In this document: positions 17,160-29,586 of the stretch, one piece after another
How positions within the stretch are numbered: the stretch's first letter is position 1
How the letters are laid out: each line of letters opens with the position of its first letter
Origin: Rhizorhabdus wittichii RW1
GTDB lineage: Bacteria; Pseudomonadota; Alphaproteobacteria; Sphingomonadales; Sphingomonadaceae
Assembly (NCBI GenBank): GCA_000016765.1
Contig: CP000699.1
Span: 3,497,001-3,561,000, forward strand
Reading direction: 5' to 3'
DNA: 64,000 nucleotides
Notes under the pieces: model-generated
The model's database searches: none
What the model was told of the DNA's origin: nothing
The model's input: only the letters and a program-made list of their open reading frames with translations
Made by a program: the position numbers and the translations under genes

Positions 17160-17194
17160 CACGCTTGTGATCTGGCCGGGCCGTGACGGTCCGA

Positions 17195-18394
<1,200 letters not shown>

Positions 18395-18518
18395 GCGTGA
18401 GCGTCCCTTGGAAAGCCGATCGGATCGGCAGGCGCTTAAGCATGAAAGCGCGGCGTTGAAAACCCCAACAAGGCGAATCGGGCGCCGCGCCGCGATAGAG
18501 AATCTTTCGCGCGCGCAA

Positions 18519-18842
18519 TCAGCTCGCGATCGAGCAGCCGATTCCCGCCTTGAGCACGACCGAGACGATTTCCGGATCCTGCAGCGCGCGCAGGCGGTGG
18601 ACCAGTTCGTCGATGCTCATGCCGCGCACGTCGTGGTTGCCGAGCCCGCCGAGCGACTGGAGCCGCTTGAGCTGGACCAGCGACAGCCGGTCGACCATCC
18701 GCTCCGCCATGCAGCCGGCGACCGGGGGGCGGATGCCCGCCTCGATCAGCTTGCTGCGCACCCGCGCCTCGGGCGAGACGGTGGCGCAGCCGGCGACGAC
18801 GGCGAGGAGCGGCAGCAGGATCAGGCGGGACGGGCGGGGCAT
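18519..18842 (-). CDS. small predicted lipoprotein, unknown
   Basis: About 107 residues from the ATG at 18842, giving [29 protein letters not shown]. The signal sequence with lipobox VVAG|C predicts an outer-membrane lipoprotein anchored at C19. The mature part is mostly helical, with two further Cys residues and a C-terminal ...[11 protein letters not shown] recognise no domain. A frame 20 codons longer exists but would bury the signal peptide. An AGGAG lies about 11 nt upstream of the chosen ATG. Neighbours (sucC, LOG) give no functional clue. Confidence 0.65.
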   Translation of the reverse strand: MPRPSRLILLPLLAVVAGCATVSPEARVRSKLIEAGIRPPVAGCMAERMVDRLSLVQLKRLQSLGGLGNHDVRGMSIDELVHRLRALQDPEIVSVVLKAGIGCSIAS

Positions 18843-19121
18843 CTCATGGCGCTCCTGGAACGAAACCGGCCGGCTTGTGCGCCGCCGCGCCTTGATGCGC
18901 AATGAATGAGTGGGAGACGGCTTTCGTCCTCATCCTGGAACGTGCGATCTTGCGGTGGAACGGGGCGCGTCAGCGTCCCGCAAGGCCGAACGGCCGCCCG
19001 AGCTTATGCGAGGATCGGAGCCGGTCCGCGGACTGCCGGGGGCAGTCCGTAGGCGGAGATCGGCTCGCCGTGCGAGCCGTGGGGTCGCGGATGCGACCGC
19101 CGGCGCTTGAGGCCAAACAAA

Positions 19122-19712
19122 CTACCGCTCCGCGCGATCGATCCACTTCGCCACCAGCGGCGCCCGATGGTCGCGCATCCGCCGCACCAGCGCGGCCGGA
19201 TCGTCGTCGACCATCAGCATCGCGCGGTGCGCCGGGCGCAGGAAGCCGGCGGTGACGACGTCGTCGAGGAAGCCCGCCAGCTTGTCGTAGAAGCCGGCGA
19301 CGTTGAGCAGCGCGACCGGCTTGGCATGGTCGCCGAGCTGGCCCCAGGTCCAGATCTCGAACAGCTCCTCGAAGGTGCCGATCCCGCCCGACAGCGCGAT
19401 GAAGCCGTCCGAGCGGTCGGCCATCATCGCCTTGCGCTCGTGCATCGATCCGACGACGTGCAGCTCGGTCAGCCCGAGATGCGCGACCTCGAGGTCGGCG
19501 AGCGCCTTGGGGATCACCCCGGTCACCCGGCCGCCCGCGGCCAGCACCGAATCGGCGACCATGCCCATCAGGCCGACCCGGCCGCCGCCATAGACGAGGT
19601 CGATCCCCGCCTCCGCCAGCGCGGCGCCCAGCGCGCGGGCGGCGACGCCGTGGACGGGATCGACGCCGGGGCTCGACCCGCAGAAGACGCAGAGCGCGCG
19701 GAGCGGGGTCAT
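19122..19712 (-). CDS. LOG-family cytokinin riboside 5'-monophosphate phosphoribohydrolase
   Basis: A 196-residue Rossmann-like protein of the LOG/TIGR00730 family that hydrolyses nucleoside 5'-monophosphates to base and ribose phosphate. Visible signatures are VFCGSSPG, LVYGGGRVGLMG (about 39-50) and the catalytic loop LSGGIGTFEELFE (about 102-114). The family motif is PGGxGTxxE; here Ser replaces the first Pro. The ATG overlaps the stop of crtY by 4 bp, so it is co-translated with a carotenoid gene. Bacterial LOG proteins may make cytokinins or act in nucleotide salvage; which applies here is not known. Confidence 0.88.
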   Translation of the reverse strand: MTPLRALCVFCGSSPGVDPVHGVAARALGAALAEAGIDLVYGGGRVGLMGMVADSVLAAGGRVTGVIPKALADLEVAHLGLTELHVVGSMHERKAMMADRSDGFIALSGGIGTFEELFEIWTWGQLGDHAKPVALLNVAGFYDKLAGFLDDVVTAGFLRPAHRAMLMVDDDPAALVRRMRDHRAPLVAKWIDRAER

Positions 19713-20851
19713 CGCCGGAACATCGCCCCGACCGGCATCGGCCCCTCGCCGAGGCTGAGCGCCATGCGGTCGGCAAAGCCGAGGCGCATCGCGTGGAAGC
19801 GCGCGATCAGGTCGGCGTCCATCGCATAGAGGCTTTCGAGCATCCTGTAGCCTTCCGCCGGCGGAGTATCGCGCAGCATCCGCGTGGCGAAGCGGCGATA
19901 ATAGGCCCGCTTCGCCCAGGCGCGCGCGGCATGGTCGTGGAGCATGGCGTGGAGCGCCGCGCCCGACCAGTCGTCGGCTTCGGCGACCAGCCGCGCGACC
20001 CGCGCGGCATCGGCCAGCGAATTGCCGGTGACCGGGTGGAACAGCCCGGCGCGCAGGCCCGCCTTGGCGACGCCCTCGCCGCCCGATCGCCAATAGTCGG
20101 CGAAGTCGCCGCCCAGCGCGATCGGCAGGACGCCCGCCTGGCCGCGCGCCGAGCTGCGGATGCGCCAGCCGAAGCGCGCCGCATGGTTGACGATGCGGTT
20201 GCCATGGTCGGCCATGTCCATCTCCGGCCAGCTTTCGTAGCGGACGTCCTCGATGAACAGCCGGTCGTTCTCGATCGGCAGCATCTCCATATATTGGAAG
20301 CCCTCGGCCGGATCGGCGGCGGCGTCGATCAGCGTCGCGCGGCGCACGCTGTGCGGGCCGTCGAGGGTCAGCTCATAGCCGACGAACTTGCGGTAATGGA
20401 GGTCTAGCAGCGACAGGTCGCCCGGCCCGCGCGCGTCGATCACGCCGCCCGCCCCGATCAGCGTCCCGTCCTCCAGCACCACCCCGTCGGGGGCGACGCC
20501 CAGCGCGCGCCGCCCGGTCAGGATGCTTTCGGCCGGCATCGCCTCGCGCAGCGCCGCGTCGAACCGGTCGGAACGGATGCTGTAGAAGGGGAAGGGCAGC
20601 GCCCGCTTGTAGAGCGGGAAGACCACCGCGAACTCGCGCCAGCCATAGTTGACCAGCGGTTCGAGCAGCGGCCGGTCCTCCGCTTCCACGTCGCTGTCGA
20701 GGAAGGACCAGAGGTGCGCGCCGCCCAGCGTCGGCGCCGCCTCGATCAGCAGGACGCGGCGATCGGGCCGCGCCCGGCGCGCGGCCAATGCGATCAGTCC
20801 GCCCGAAAGGCCGCCGCCGATGATGGCGAGATCGCACATGACGCCGCTCAT
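19709..20851 (-). CDS. crtY: lycopene beta-cyclase
   Basis: A 380-residue flavoprotein that cyclises lycopene to beta-carotene, the step before the yellow hydroxylated carotenoids typical of sphingomonads. The N-terminal dinucleotide fold (LAIIGGGLSGGLIALAA, about 7-23), LGGAHLWSFLDSDV, the FPFYSIRSDRFD segment and VIDARGP are characteristic of proteobacterial CrtY. An ATG four codons in (MCDLAI) is an alternative start. No other crt genes are in the window. It overlaps the LOG gene downstream and lies divergent from the thiC riboswitch. Confidence 0.93.
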   Translation of the reverse strand: MSGVMCDLAIIGGGLSGGLIALAARRARPDRRVLLIEAAPTLGGAHLWSFLDSDVEAEDRPLLEPLVNYGWREFAVVFPLYKRALPFPFYSIRSDRFDAALREAMPAESILTGRRALGVAPDGVVLEDGTLIGAGGVIDARGPGDLSLLDLHYRKFVGYELTLDGPHSVRRATLIDAAADPAEGFQYMEMLPIENDRLFIEDVRYESWPEMDMADHGNRIVNHAARFGWRIRSSARGQAGVLPIALGGDFADYWRSGGEGVAKAGLRAGLFHPVTGNSLADAARVARLVAEADDWSGAALHAMLHDHAARAWAKRAYYRRFATRMLRDTPPAEGYRMLESLYAMDADLIARFHAMRLGFADRMALSLGEGPMPVGAMFRR

Positions 20852-20943
20852 GACGTCCAGCCTATAGAGCAGCCGCCCGACGATGCCAGCCTTGCAGACG
20901 CCTCTTTCGTTCAGGTCGATCTTTCGTTACCATGGTTTACATC

Positions 20944-22943
<2,000 letters not shown>

Positions 22944-22957
22944 GCGGGTCGCGATGG

Positions 22958-23010
22958 AAGGAGGCTCATCGGCCGGCATCGACGAGCCTCCTTGAAGTTC
23001 TTCTTTCGTT
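22958..23010 (+). terminator. intrinsic terminator after thiC
   Basis: A perfect 10-bp stem AAGGAGGCTC/GAGCCTCCTT encloses a 16-nt loop and is followed by GAAGTTCTTCTTTCGTT. It lies 15 nt after the thiC stop. Confidence 0.85.
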
Positions 23011-23054
23011 CCGATCGATTTTCCTGTAGATGGCCGGAACAAAGGAGAAACATC

Positions 23055-23606
23055 ATGAGTCTTCTGCGGTCCTTCGACGATAGCGACGAGATCATTCTCC
23101 ACCGCCTGTTCTTCGCGCTGAAGCCCAGCGCGGAAGCGGTTGCCGAGATCGCGGGGGTGCGCGGGGGGATCGGGGTGGCGAAGAGTCATGTGTTCGATCA
23201 CCGGCTGCACCTGACCCTCTGGTCGCTCGACCTGCCGATGACGCCGACCCAGGGGATCGTCGACGCGCTGCGCGGCGCGGCGGCGAAGGTCGGCGGGCCG
23301 GCGCTCCGGGTGGCGCTGGCCGAGGTGGTCGGCAACGGCCATGTCACCTGCCTCAAGCCGGGCGAGCCGATGCCCGTGCTCAAGACCTTCCAGCAGAAGC
23401 TCCAGCTCGCCATCGCCGATGCCGGCATCTGGCCCAATCGCGGCTTCCGCTTCGAGCCGCACGTCACCCTCGCTTATGGCCAGGCCGAGGGGCAGCGCCG
23501 CCCGATCCTGCCGATCAGCTGGCGCGCGCACGACTTCGTGCTGATCCACAGCCTCGTCGGGCTGACCGAGCATGTCGAGCTCGGCCGCTGGGCGCTGGAG
23601 GGGTAG
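23055..23606 (+). CDS. 2'-5' RNA ligase / 2H phosphoesterase family protein
   Basis: A 183-residue 2H phosphoesterase-fold protein. The two catalytic HxT motifs are present as H52-L-T54 (RLHLTLW) and H136-V-T138 (EPHVTLAY), giving the LigT/ThpR-type active site that acts on 2',3'-cyclic or 2'-5' phosphodiester ends of RNA. The ATG at 23055 has AAAGGAGAAA upstream. The physiological substrate is unknown for most members. It is a single gene, and the REP pair directly downstream has been invaded by an IS110 element. Confidence 0.85.
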   Translation: MSLLRSFDDSDEIILHRLFFALKPSAEAVAEIAGVRGGIGVAKSHVFDHRLHLTLWSLDLPMTPTQGIVDALRGAAAKVGGPALRVALAEVVGNGHVTCLKPGEPMPVLKTFQQKLQLAIADAGIWPNRGFRFEPHVTLAYGQAEGQRRPILPISWRAHDFVLIHSLVGLTEHVELGRWALEG

Positions 23607-23628
23607 GGCTCGCTCTCCCTTTTCCTCT

Positions 23629-23666
23629 TCGTCATTCCCGCCTTCGCGGGAATTGTCTCTCGGGAA
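23629..23666. repeat. left part of a REP pair interrupted by IS110
   Basis: TCGTCATTCCCGCCTTCGCG followed by GGAATTGTCTCTCGGGAA. Joined to the sequence right of the IS (TGACGAAGAGG at 24827-24837), the last bases give CGGGAATGACGAAGAGG. That is the inverted partner of CCTCTTCGTCATTCCCG at the left, so one half-unit of the pair was the insertion target. Confidence 0.65.
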
Positions 23667-23689
23667 AATGATTTAAGAGTGGGTGGCTG

Positions 23690-23869
23690 GCGAGACGAGC
23701 TGCGGGGTGGCCACCCCGCAGCTCGTGGCGGCAAGGCGCCCGTGCGGGAATAGGTCGAAACGACCGACGTCATCCAGGGCTCTTGTCGCCCCAGCTTCGC
23801 ATCGCTTGCTGACTTGAATGGGCCGCCTTTCGGCACGCCCGCAGACAATTCGAAGCATGGGACCCCAAG
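23690..23869 (+). ncRNA. candidate bridge RNA region of the IS110 element
   Basis: IS110-subgroup elements encode a structured bridge RNA between the left end and the recombinase gene. Here the 200-nt leader is non-coding and contains a perfect 30-bp palindrome, CGAGCTGCGGGGTGG/CCACCCCGCAGCTCG (23696-23725), plus several weaker stems. I could not define the target- and donor-binding loops, so the extent is approximate. Confidence 0.4.
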
Positions 23870-24826
23870 ATGATACGATATGCCGACGAAATCCAGACAG
23901 CTCTTGGCCTCGACGTATCCCAGGACAGCGTGACCCTGTTCGACAGCGTAACCGGCCAGACCCTCACCATAGCCAACGAGACCCAGGCCCTCACGGCCGC
24001 GCTCGATCCGCTGCGCAACCGCGATCTGGCCGTATGCGAAGCGACCGGAGGCCATGAGGACAAGCTCCTCGCCGTCCTCTGCGGCCTCGCCATCCCCGTT
24101 CACCGCGGTGATGCCGCCAAGATCAAGGCCTATATCCGCTCCTTCGGCAAACGCGCCAAGACCGACCCCATCGATGCCCGCTGGCTCAGCCGCTACGCCA
24201 TCGACCGCAGTCCCGGCCTGATGCGCTGGCAACCTCCCGAGCCTTGCCAGGCCCAGATCAGCCTCCTCGTCTCACGACGCCTCGATCTCGTCGCCATGAA
24301 GCGCCAGGAAACCAATCGCCTCAAGGCCCCTCGTGGGCATCTCGTCGCCGACGACATCCGCGACCATATCGCCGATCTCGAACACCGTATCCGCACCATC
24401 GAGGTTCAGATCGAGGAGCTCATCAACCAACACCGCGACCTCACCTCCCGCGCTCGCGCCTTGCGATCCATCCCAGGCGTCGCCGCCGTCCTCGCTCCTC
24501 TCCTGATCGCAACCATGCCCGAACTCGGCTCTCTCAACCGCCGGCAGGCCGCAAGCCTCGCTGGTTGCGCCCCTCATCCCAGAGACAGCGGAAAACTCCA
24601 GGCCCGCCGACACAGCTCAGGCGGACGAAGGCAGATCAGGCCCGCCCTCTTCATCGCCGCCCTCGCCGCCGCTCGCGGCAAAAATCCTCTCGCAGACTTC
24701 TACAACGCACTCGTCCGCGCTGGAAAACCCAAACGCCTCGCTCTCGCCGCCCTCATGCGCAAAATTATCTGCATCGCCAATGCTCGCATCCGCGACGCTG
24801 CCAATCTCCAGCCTCAACTGACTTGA
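23870..24826 (+). CDS. IS110-family transposase (DEDD recombinase)
   Basis: A 318-residue recombinase with a RuvC-like N-terminal domain. The acidic tetrad is visible as D15 (LGLDVSQDS), E57 (AVCEATGG), D99 and D102 (KTDPIDARW). The C-terminal Transposase_20 region shows SIPGVAAVLAPLL and AGCAPHPRDSGK, including the serine-containing loop implicated in catalysis. The length is normal and the frame intact, so the element may be active. The stop coincides with the right junction. Confidence 0.93.
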   Translation: MIRYADEIQTALGLDVSQDSVTLFDSVTGQTLTIANETQALTAALDPLRNRDLAVCEATGGHEDKLLAVLCGLAIPVHRGDAAKIKAYIRSFGKRAKTDPIDARWLSRYAIDRSPGLMRWQPPEPCQAQISLLVSRRLDLVAMKRQETNRLKAPRGHLVADDIRDHIADLEHRIRTIEVQIEELINQHRDLTSRARALRSIPGVAAVLAPLLIATMPELGSLNRRQAASLAGCAPHPRDSGKLQARRHSSGGRRQIRPALFIAALAAARGKNPLADFYNALVRAGKPKRLALAALMRKIICIANARIRDAANLQPQLT

Positions 24827-24921
24827 TGACGAAGAGGGGGCCTCTGGGGATGCTGTTCACCGAGCCCGGCGAGCGCTACATGGGGCGGGTTGCTTCGCGA
24901 TCACAGGTCGGGGGACCTTTC

Positions 24922-25506
24922 ATGTTGAACAGGCGCAGCCTGCTGGCCGCCGTGCCGGGATTGTTGTTCGCGGGTCGTGCTGCCGTGGCGGGAACGCCGG
25001 GCATCGTGGCGCAGGCCGGCTTCCAGAAGGAACTGGCCCCCTTCTGGGATCAGCTCGCCATGCTGCCCAGCATCCATGAGCCCGCGCGCGAGGCGGCGTC
25101 CGACGGCGTCTGCTACATGTTCACCAACAAGGACTGCGCGGTCTGCCAGGTCGTCCACCGGCAATTCCCGAAGGGCTTCCGCAAGCTCGAGATGCGCTAC
25201 GTCATCTATCCCTGGCCGGGCGAACCCTATCGCGAGCTCAATTATATGTACCGCCCGGAGACGACGCTCGCCGACTACCGGACCTATATGGACCATCATC
25301 TGACCGCGACCGTGCCGTCGGACAGCGGCGCGCAGGCCGATCTCGTCATGGCGGTCGCCGCCGACATGGCCGCGCAACTCGTCGAGGGCGACAGCTTCGG
25401 GACGCCCTTCTTCTTCCACGCGGTCGAGGGCGCGACGCCGGGCGAGATGATCTTCAGCGCCGGCGACATCGTCGCGATGGGGCCGCTGCTCGACCGCGCG
25501 GCGTGA
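24922..25506 (+). CDS. exported thioredoxin-fold protein (DsbC/DsbG-like)
   Basis: A 194-residue periplasmic protein with a signal peptide (MLNRRSLLAAVPGLLFAGRAAVAG) and a redox motif C72-A-V-C75 in TNKDCAVCQVVHRQF. A cis-proline TPFFF segment near residue 165 fits a thioredoxin fold. It resembles the catalytic half of disulfide isomerases without the dimerisation domain. The ATG at 24922 has GGGGGA upstream. It lies only about 95 bp right of the IS110 element, so its original promoter may have been displaced. The partner is unknown. Confidence 0.7.
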   Translation: MLNRRSLLAAVPGLLFAGRAAVAGTPGIVAQAGFQKELAPFWDQLAMLPSIHEPAREAASDGVCYMFTNKDCAVCQVVHRQFPKGFRKLEMRYVIYPWPGEPYRELNYMYRPETTLADYRTYMDHHLTATVPSDSGAQADLVMAVAADMAAQLVEGDSFGTPFFFHAVEGATPGEMIFSAGDIVAMGPLLDRAA

Positions 25507-25556
25507 AGCGTTTCCGATAGATATCTGGTCGTCATGCCGGCGGAGCGGGCGAGCGC

Positions 25557-26195
25557 CTATTCCGGGATCGCTGCCGTGCTCCACGGGCAATGCACCTGCC
25601 AGCCGAGCGAGGCGTAGAGCGCGCGTCCGTCGGCGGTGGCGGTCAGCACCTGGCGCGCGGCGGGCGAGCGGCGGGTGCGTTGGAGGGCGAGCATCAGCGC
25701 CCGGCCGAGCCCGCGCCGGCGGTGCGCGGCCTCGGTCACGATCCGGTCGTAGATGAAGACGCCGTCGCGTTCGGCGGCATGGCCGCTTGCCGCGAGCGCA
25801 CTGTCGGGGGCGGCGATCCGGGCGAAGGCGCGGTCGCCGTCGCGCGCGACCGACAACCGGTAACCGCCGGACAGGTCGGGCGCGCCGCCGGCGCCGAAGC
25901 CGTCGGCGCAGGTCATGACATGAGCGAGCGGTTCGAGCCGCCAGCACGGCGGCAGCAGCGCCGCCAGTTCGGCGTGGGGCGCGGCGAGCTTGAGCAGCAC
26001 CCGCGGCTCGGCGATGGTCGCGCCGAGCTCGACCAGTCCGGGGCAGGCGGCGGTGAAGACATGGCGGCGCGTCTCGGCCGGCAGGCCGGTGTCGACCCGC
26101 CAGCCGCCGCGATCGGGCACCGGCGCCGGCAGGTCGCGCGCCATCGATCGCGCCGCGAGCCAGGCTGCGATCAGCCCGGCGTCGACGCTGCTCAC
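25557..26195 (-). CDS. GNAT-family N-acetyltransferase
   Basis: A 212-residue protein whose C-terminal half carries the acetyl-CoA-binding motif A, RRRGLGRALMLAL (about 160-172), preceded by the beta-strand IYDRIVTEAAH. The N-terminal half is poorly conserved and may set substrate choice, which cannot be inferred. It follows ung by 10 bp in the same direction, so the two are probably co-transcribed. Confidence 0.75.
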   Translation of the reverse strand: MSSVDAGLIAAWLAARSMARDLPAPVPDRGGWRVDTGLPAETRRHVFTAACPGLVELGATIAEPRVLLKLAAPHAELAALLPPCWRLEPLAHVMTCADGFGAGGAPDLSGGYRLSVARDGDRAFARIAAPDSALAASGHAAERDGVFIYDRIVTEAAHRRRGLGRALMLALQRTRRSPAARQVLTATADGRALYASLGWQVHCPWSTAAIPE

Positions 26196-26205
26196 CGGAC
26201 GGGGC

Positions 26206-26916
26206 TCAGGCCGCCGCTTCGACCGGCGGCAGCGCCCAGTCGATCGGGGCCATGCCGTGCTCGGCGAGGAAGGCGTTGGCCTTGGAGAAATGCTTGCAGC
26301 CGAAGAAGCCGTTGTGCGCCGACAGCGGCGAGGGGTGCGGCGCCTTCAGCACGAGGTGGCGGCCGCCGCGGTCGGTCGAATCGACGAACGCCGCCTTCTT
26401 CTGGGCATAGCTGCCCCACAGCATGAACACGACCGGATCGGGCTTGGCGTTGACCAGCCGGATGATCGCGTCGGTGAACTTCTCCCACCCCCGGTCGCGG
26501 TGCGAGGCGGCGATCCCCATCTCGACCGTCAGCACCGAATTGAGCAGCAGCACCCCCTGCCGCGCCCAATGTTCGAGGAAGCCGTGCGCGGGCCGGGCGA
26601 TGCCGAGATCGCTGTCGAGTTCCTTGTAGATGTTGACCAGGCTGGGCGGCGGCGCGACGCCGGGCCGGACGCTGAAGCACAGGCCGTGCGCCTGGCCGAG
26701 GCCGTGATAGGGGTCCTGTCCCAGGATCACGACGCGGACCTTGTCGAGCGGAGTGAGGTCGAGCGCGCGGAACCAGTCGCTGGCGACCGGGAAGATGCGC
26801 TTGCCCTTCGCCCGCTCGCCCATCAGGAATTCGCGCAGCGCGGCCATATAGGGGGAGGAGAATTCCTCCGCCAGGGGATCGCGCCAGCTGTCGTGGAGTT
26901 TGATGTCGCCCGCCAT
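26206..26916 (-). CDS. ung: uracil-DNA glycosylase (family 1)
   Basis: A 236-residue base-excision repair enzyme removing uracil from DNA. The catalytic water-activating loop is GQDPYHG (D68), with [31 protein letters not shown] and the leucine-intercalation loop HPSPLSAH all present. The start [11 protein letters not shown] at 26916 is chosen; the longer frame reads through a REP repeat. It is first gene of a probable two-gene unit with the GNAT. Confidence 0.97.
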   Translation of the reverse strand: MAGDIKLHDSWRDPLAEEFSSPYMAALREFLMGERAKGKRIFPVASDWFRALDLTPLDKVRVVILGQDPYHGLGQAHGLCFSVRPGVAPPPSLVNIYKELDSDLGIARPAHGFLEHWARQGVLLLNSVLTVEMGIAASHRDRGWEKFTDAIIRLVNAKPDPVVFMLWGSYAQKKAAFVDSTDRGGRHLVLKAPHPSPLSAHNGFFGCKHFSKANAFLAEHGMAPIDWALPPVEAAA

Positions 26917-26962
26917 GGCTGGGTTTGTGGCGCAGCTTGGCCGGGGGTTCAATCTCATTCTC

Positions 26963-27061
26963 CCGTCATGCCTGCGGAGGCAGGCATCCATGTCTGCCCG
27001 CTCCCCGATGGCCATCGGGTTGATGAGAGACATGGGGCCACTGCCTCCGCAGGGGCGACGG
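26963..27061. repeat. inverted REP pair F (diverged)
   Basis: CCGTCATGCCTGCGGAGGCAGGCATCC is followed by a spacer with CCCGATGGCCATCGGG and then CACTGCCTCCGCAGGGGCGACGG. It is the same overall design as the other REP pairs but with a TGCCTGCGGAGGCAGGCA core. It lies between the 3' end of the coiled-coil gene and the 5' end of ung. Confidence 0.7.
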
Positions 27062-27070
27062 TGAGAGAAA

Positions 27071-29503
27071 TCAGATCAGCAGGCGCTCGATCGCCTGGGC
27101 GAGCGCGACGTAGAGCTTGCCCATGTCGGACGACAGCACCGTCATCGCCAGCGCGCCGCCGTCGCGGCTGGCGAGCACGCGGCGCAGCAGCGCCTCGAAG
27201 TCGTGGATGTAGCGGTTCACATGCTCGCGAAACTCGCCGTCGCCGTCGTAGAGCTGGGCGATGCCGGCCGCCTCGTCGCGGCGGAGCAGGCGGACGGCGG
27301 CGCGCGTGAAGGCGCCATGGTCGCCGTGGAGATAGGCCTTCCAGGCGCCGTCGGGCACGTCGTGCGACAGGAGCTTGGCGACGTCGATCGCCGCCGAGTT
27401 GAGATGCTCGATCAGGATCGCGACCTCGCGGCTGACCGCCTCCTGCGAGACATGCTCCTGTTGGATCTCGGCATCGGCGACGCGCTTCTCCATCGAGGCT
27501 GCGGCCTCGGTGATCGACAGCATCTGCGTCAGCAGCCGCTCGCTCGCCAGGTTGGCGGCGGCGACGGCGGCCTCGGCGGTGTCGGAGATCAGGTGGATGC
27601 GCTGGGTGATCTGGTCGCCGAAGGCGCGCTCGATCGCCTCGGCGCCGCTGCGCGCCAGCTTCTCGCTGGCGTCGGGGATGATCGATTCGAGCGCCTCGCG
27701 GGCGCCGCGCGCCGCCTCCGACGCGGTCTCGCGCACCTTGAGGATCGCGTCGATCAGCCGGCTGCCCGACAGCTCCGACAGCGACCGCATGTTCGCCTCG
27801 CTCTCGCCGATCAGGCGGCCGAGCTCGTTCGAATGGTCGCGCAGGGCCTCCAGCCGGGCATTGGCCTCCTCGGCGAAGGCGTCGGACAGCGCCCGCTGCC
27901 GTTCGAGCAGCGCGTCGCCCTCGGCGGCGATCCCGGCCATGCGGCGGGCGGCGAGGTCGCCCAGCCCGGCGATCGCCTCGCGCTGCCGGTCGATCATCGT
28001 GTCGGCCGAGCCGAGCCGGTCGGTCGCGCGCTCGACGGTCTGGTTGAGCTGCTCGGCCTGGGCGGTGACGGCGCGCATCGTCGCGTCGCCGCGCGCGGCC
28101 TCGCTCTCCACCTTGCTCATCACCTGCGGCAGGTCGCGCTCGACATTGCCGATGATCGCGTCGAAGGCGATGCGCAGCGCGTTGGCGCGGTCGGTCAGGG
28201 TGCGCGCGCCGGCCAGGCTGTTGGTCACCGCCTGGCCGAGGCCGTCGGCATGCTCGCTCAGCGTGACGATCAGTTCGGCGAGGTCGGCGGTCTGCTCGGT
28301 GCCGGTCGCGCCGAGCGCCTCGAACCGGCTCTCGATCGCGCCCAGCGCATGTTCGAGATTGGCGAACAGCCGGCGGGCGTCCTCGTCCTGCTGGGCGAGC
28401 TGCTGCGACAGCGTCTGGGACAGCCCGCTCATGTCGGTCAGCCGCTGCGCGATCGAGGCGGCGGCGGCGGTGCCGGCCTCGTCCAGCGCGGCGCGGCCAT
28501 GGTCGATCATCGCCGCCATCGCCGCGCGCTGCGCGTCGAGCCCGGTGCGGGTCTGCTCAATCGCCAGCGCGGTCTTGTCGAGCGTCGCGTCGATCACATG
28601 GCCGAGCGCGGAAGCGGTCTCCTCGATCGTGCGGGTGGTGCGTTCGGTGCGGGTCTCGATCCGGCCGATCTGGGTGGCGAGCCGGCCCGACGCGGCGCCG
28701 ATCATCTCGTCCGCCTCATGGCTGCGCGCGATGATCGCCGACAGCGCGTCGGACAGGCCCTGGGCATGGTCGCGCGCCGATCCGCCGATCGAGCCGATCA
28801 GGTCGGACACTTCCTTGACCATGTCGAGCGAGCGCGGCAGGTCGAGCATCAGCCCGCTCATGTCCGATCGGGCGATCCCTGCGGCGTTGTGGAGCAGCTC
28901 GGTCTGGCGCGCGAGCAGGTCGGTCTCGTCGCGCATGTCCATGCTGATCTGCTGCAGCTTCTCGGCCGCGCGCTGGCCTTCGTCGAGCAGGCCGGCGGTG
29001 TGGCTGCCCAGCGCGTCGCGCCGTTCGTCGAGCGCGGCGGTGACCCGGGCGACCGCTTCCTCGAGCCGGCGGGCCTCGACCCGCATCGACAGCGCCGTCC
29101 CGCCGAAACGGGCCGCCTCGCGCCGCGCGCCGCGCTGGAACAATATGTAGAGGATGCCGAGCAGCGCGAGCGGGCCGCAGGCCAGCGCGATGCTGTTGGC
29201 GATGGCGGGCAGGTCGGGCGTGGTCGGCACCACGCCGCCGACCAGGAAACCGATCCAGCCCGCGCCGATCAGGCCGAGGGCCGCGCCGATCGCGATGTCC
29301 CCGCCGCGCCGGGCCGGCAGCACCGGCGCTCCGTCGTCGGGCGCGCCGAGCAGCAGCTCGTCCGCGTCGGCACCGTCTTCGGCGCCCTCTTGCGCGGATG
29401 TCTCTTCGGTGGGCGCATCGGTCGCGGCGGCGGCGCGAACGGCATCCGCCTCGGCCGCGTTCGCGGCCCGCCAGCGATCCAGCGGATGCGGTGCCTTCCC
29501 CAT
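27071..29503 (-). CDS. large coiled-coil membrane protein, TipN-like architecture
   Basis: About 810 residues. After a hydrophilic acidic N-terminus come two transmembrane segments (about 69-92 and 101-122), then about 600 residues of Ala/Glu/Arg-rich helix with heptad character and a compact C-terminal domain ending ...[14 protein letters not shown]. This order and size match the alphaproteobacterial pole-organising protein TipN, but sequence identity cannot be judged here. The start [11 protein letters not shown] is chosen. A GTG 20 codons upstream (VKIRLVEAIARL) has a better AAGGAG and could be the true start. It is divergent from an Hpt-like gene and near other signalling genes, which suits a polarity role. 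Confidence 0.6.
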   Translation of the reverse strand: MGKAPHPLDRWRAANAAEADAVRAAAATDAPTEETSAQEGAEDGADADELLLGAPDDGAPVLPARRGGDIAIGAALGLIGAGWIGFLVGGVVPTTPDLPAIANSIALACGPLALLGILYILFQRGARREAARFGGTALSMRVEARRLEEAVARVTAALDERRDALGSHTAGLLDEGQRAAEKLQQISMDMRDETDLLARQTELLHNAAGIARSDMSGLMLDLPRSLDMVKEVSDLIGSIGGSARDHAQGLSDALSAIIARSHEADEMIGAASGRLATQIGRIETRTERTTRTIEETASALGHVIDATLDKTALAIEQTRTGLDAQRAAMAAMIDHGRAALDEAGTAAAASIAQRLTDMSGLSQTLSQQLAQQDEDARRLFANLEHALGAIESRFEALGATGTEQTADLAELIVTLSEHADGLGQAVTNSLAGARTLTDRANALRIAFDAIIGNVERDLPQVMSKVESEAARGDATMRAVTAQAEQLNQTVERATDRLGSADTMIDRQREAIAGLGDLAARRMAGIAAEGDALLERQRALSDAFAEEANARLEALRDHSNELGRLIGESEANMRSLSELSGSRLIDAILKVRETASEAARGAREALESIIPDASEKLARSGAEAIERAFGDQITQRIHLISDTAEAAVAAANLASERLLTQMLSITEAAASMEKRVADAEIQQEHVSQEAVSREVAILIEHLNSAAIDVAKLLSHDVPDGAWKAYLHGDHGAFTRAAVRLLRRDEAAGIAQLYDGDGEFREHVNRYIHDFEALLRRVLASRDGGALAMTVLSSDMGKLYVALAQAIERLLI

Positions 29504-29586
29504 GCCCTTCCCATCTACAGGAAGCGCGAGTCGAGCGATAGCCTCGACTAACCGAATCTTCACTCTTCTCGTCTCCTTATGCGACG

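Larger units (their letters stand above)
23667..24828 (+). mobile_element. IS110-family insertion sequence, intact
   Basis: About 1.16 kb containing a complete DEDD transposase and a long (about 200-nt) non-coding left end, as in the IS110 subgroup. No terminal inverted repeats or target duplications longer than 2-4 bp are visible, as expected. The boundaries were inferred by rejoining the flanks, which restores a REP palindrome. The left end reads AATGATTT and the right end ACTTGATGACG, so the junction is ambiguous within ATGA. Only one copy occurs in the window. Confidence 0.8.

Noticed and set aside
24244-24921. Extension of the thioredoxin-fold gene back into the IS110 element
   Set aside because: The frame is open only because of composition; a signal peptide begins at 24922 with GGGGGA upstream.
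26917-27033. Longer N-terminus of uracil-DNA glycosylase
   Set aside because: The added residues are a translation of the REP pair; family members start near [11 protein letters not shown].
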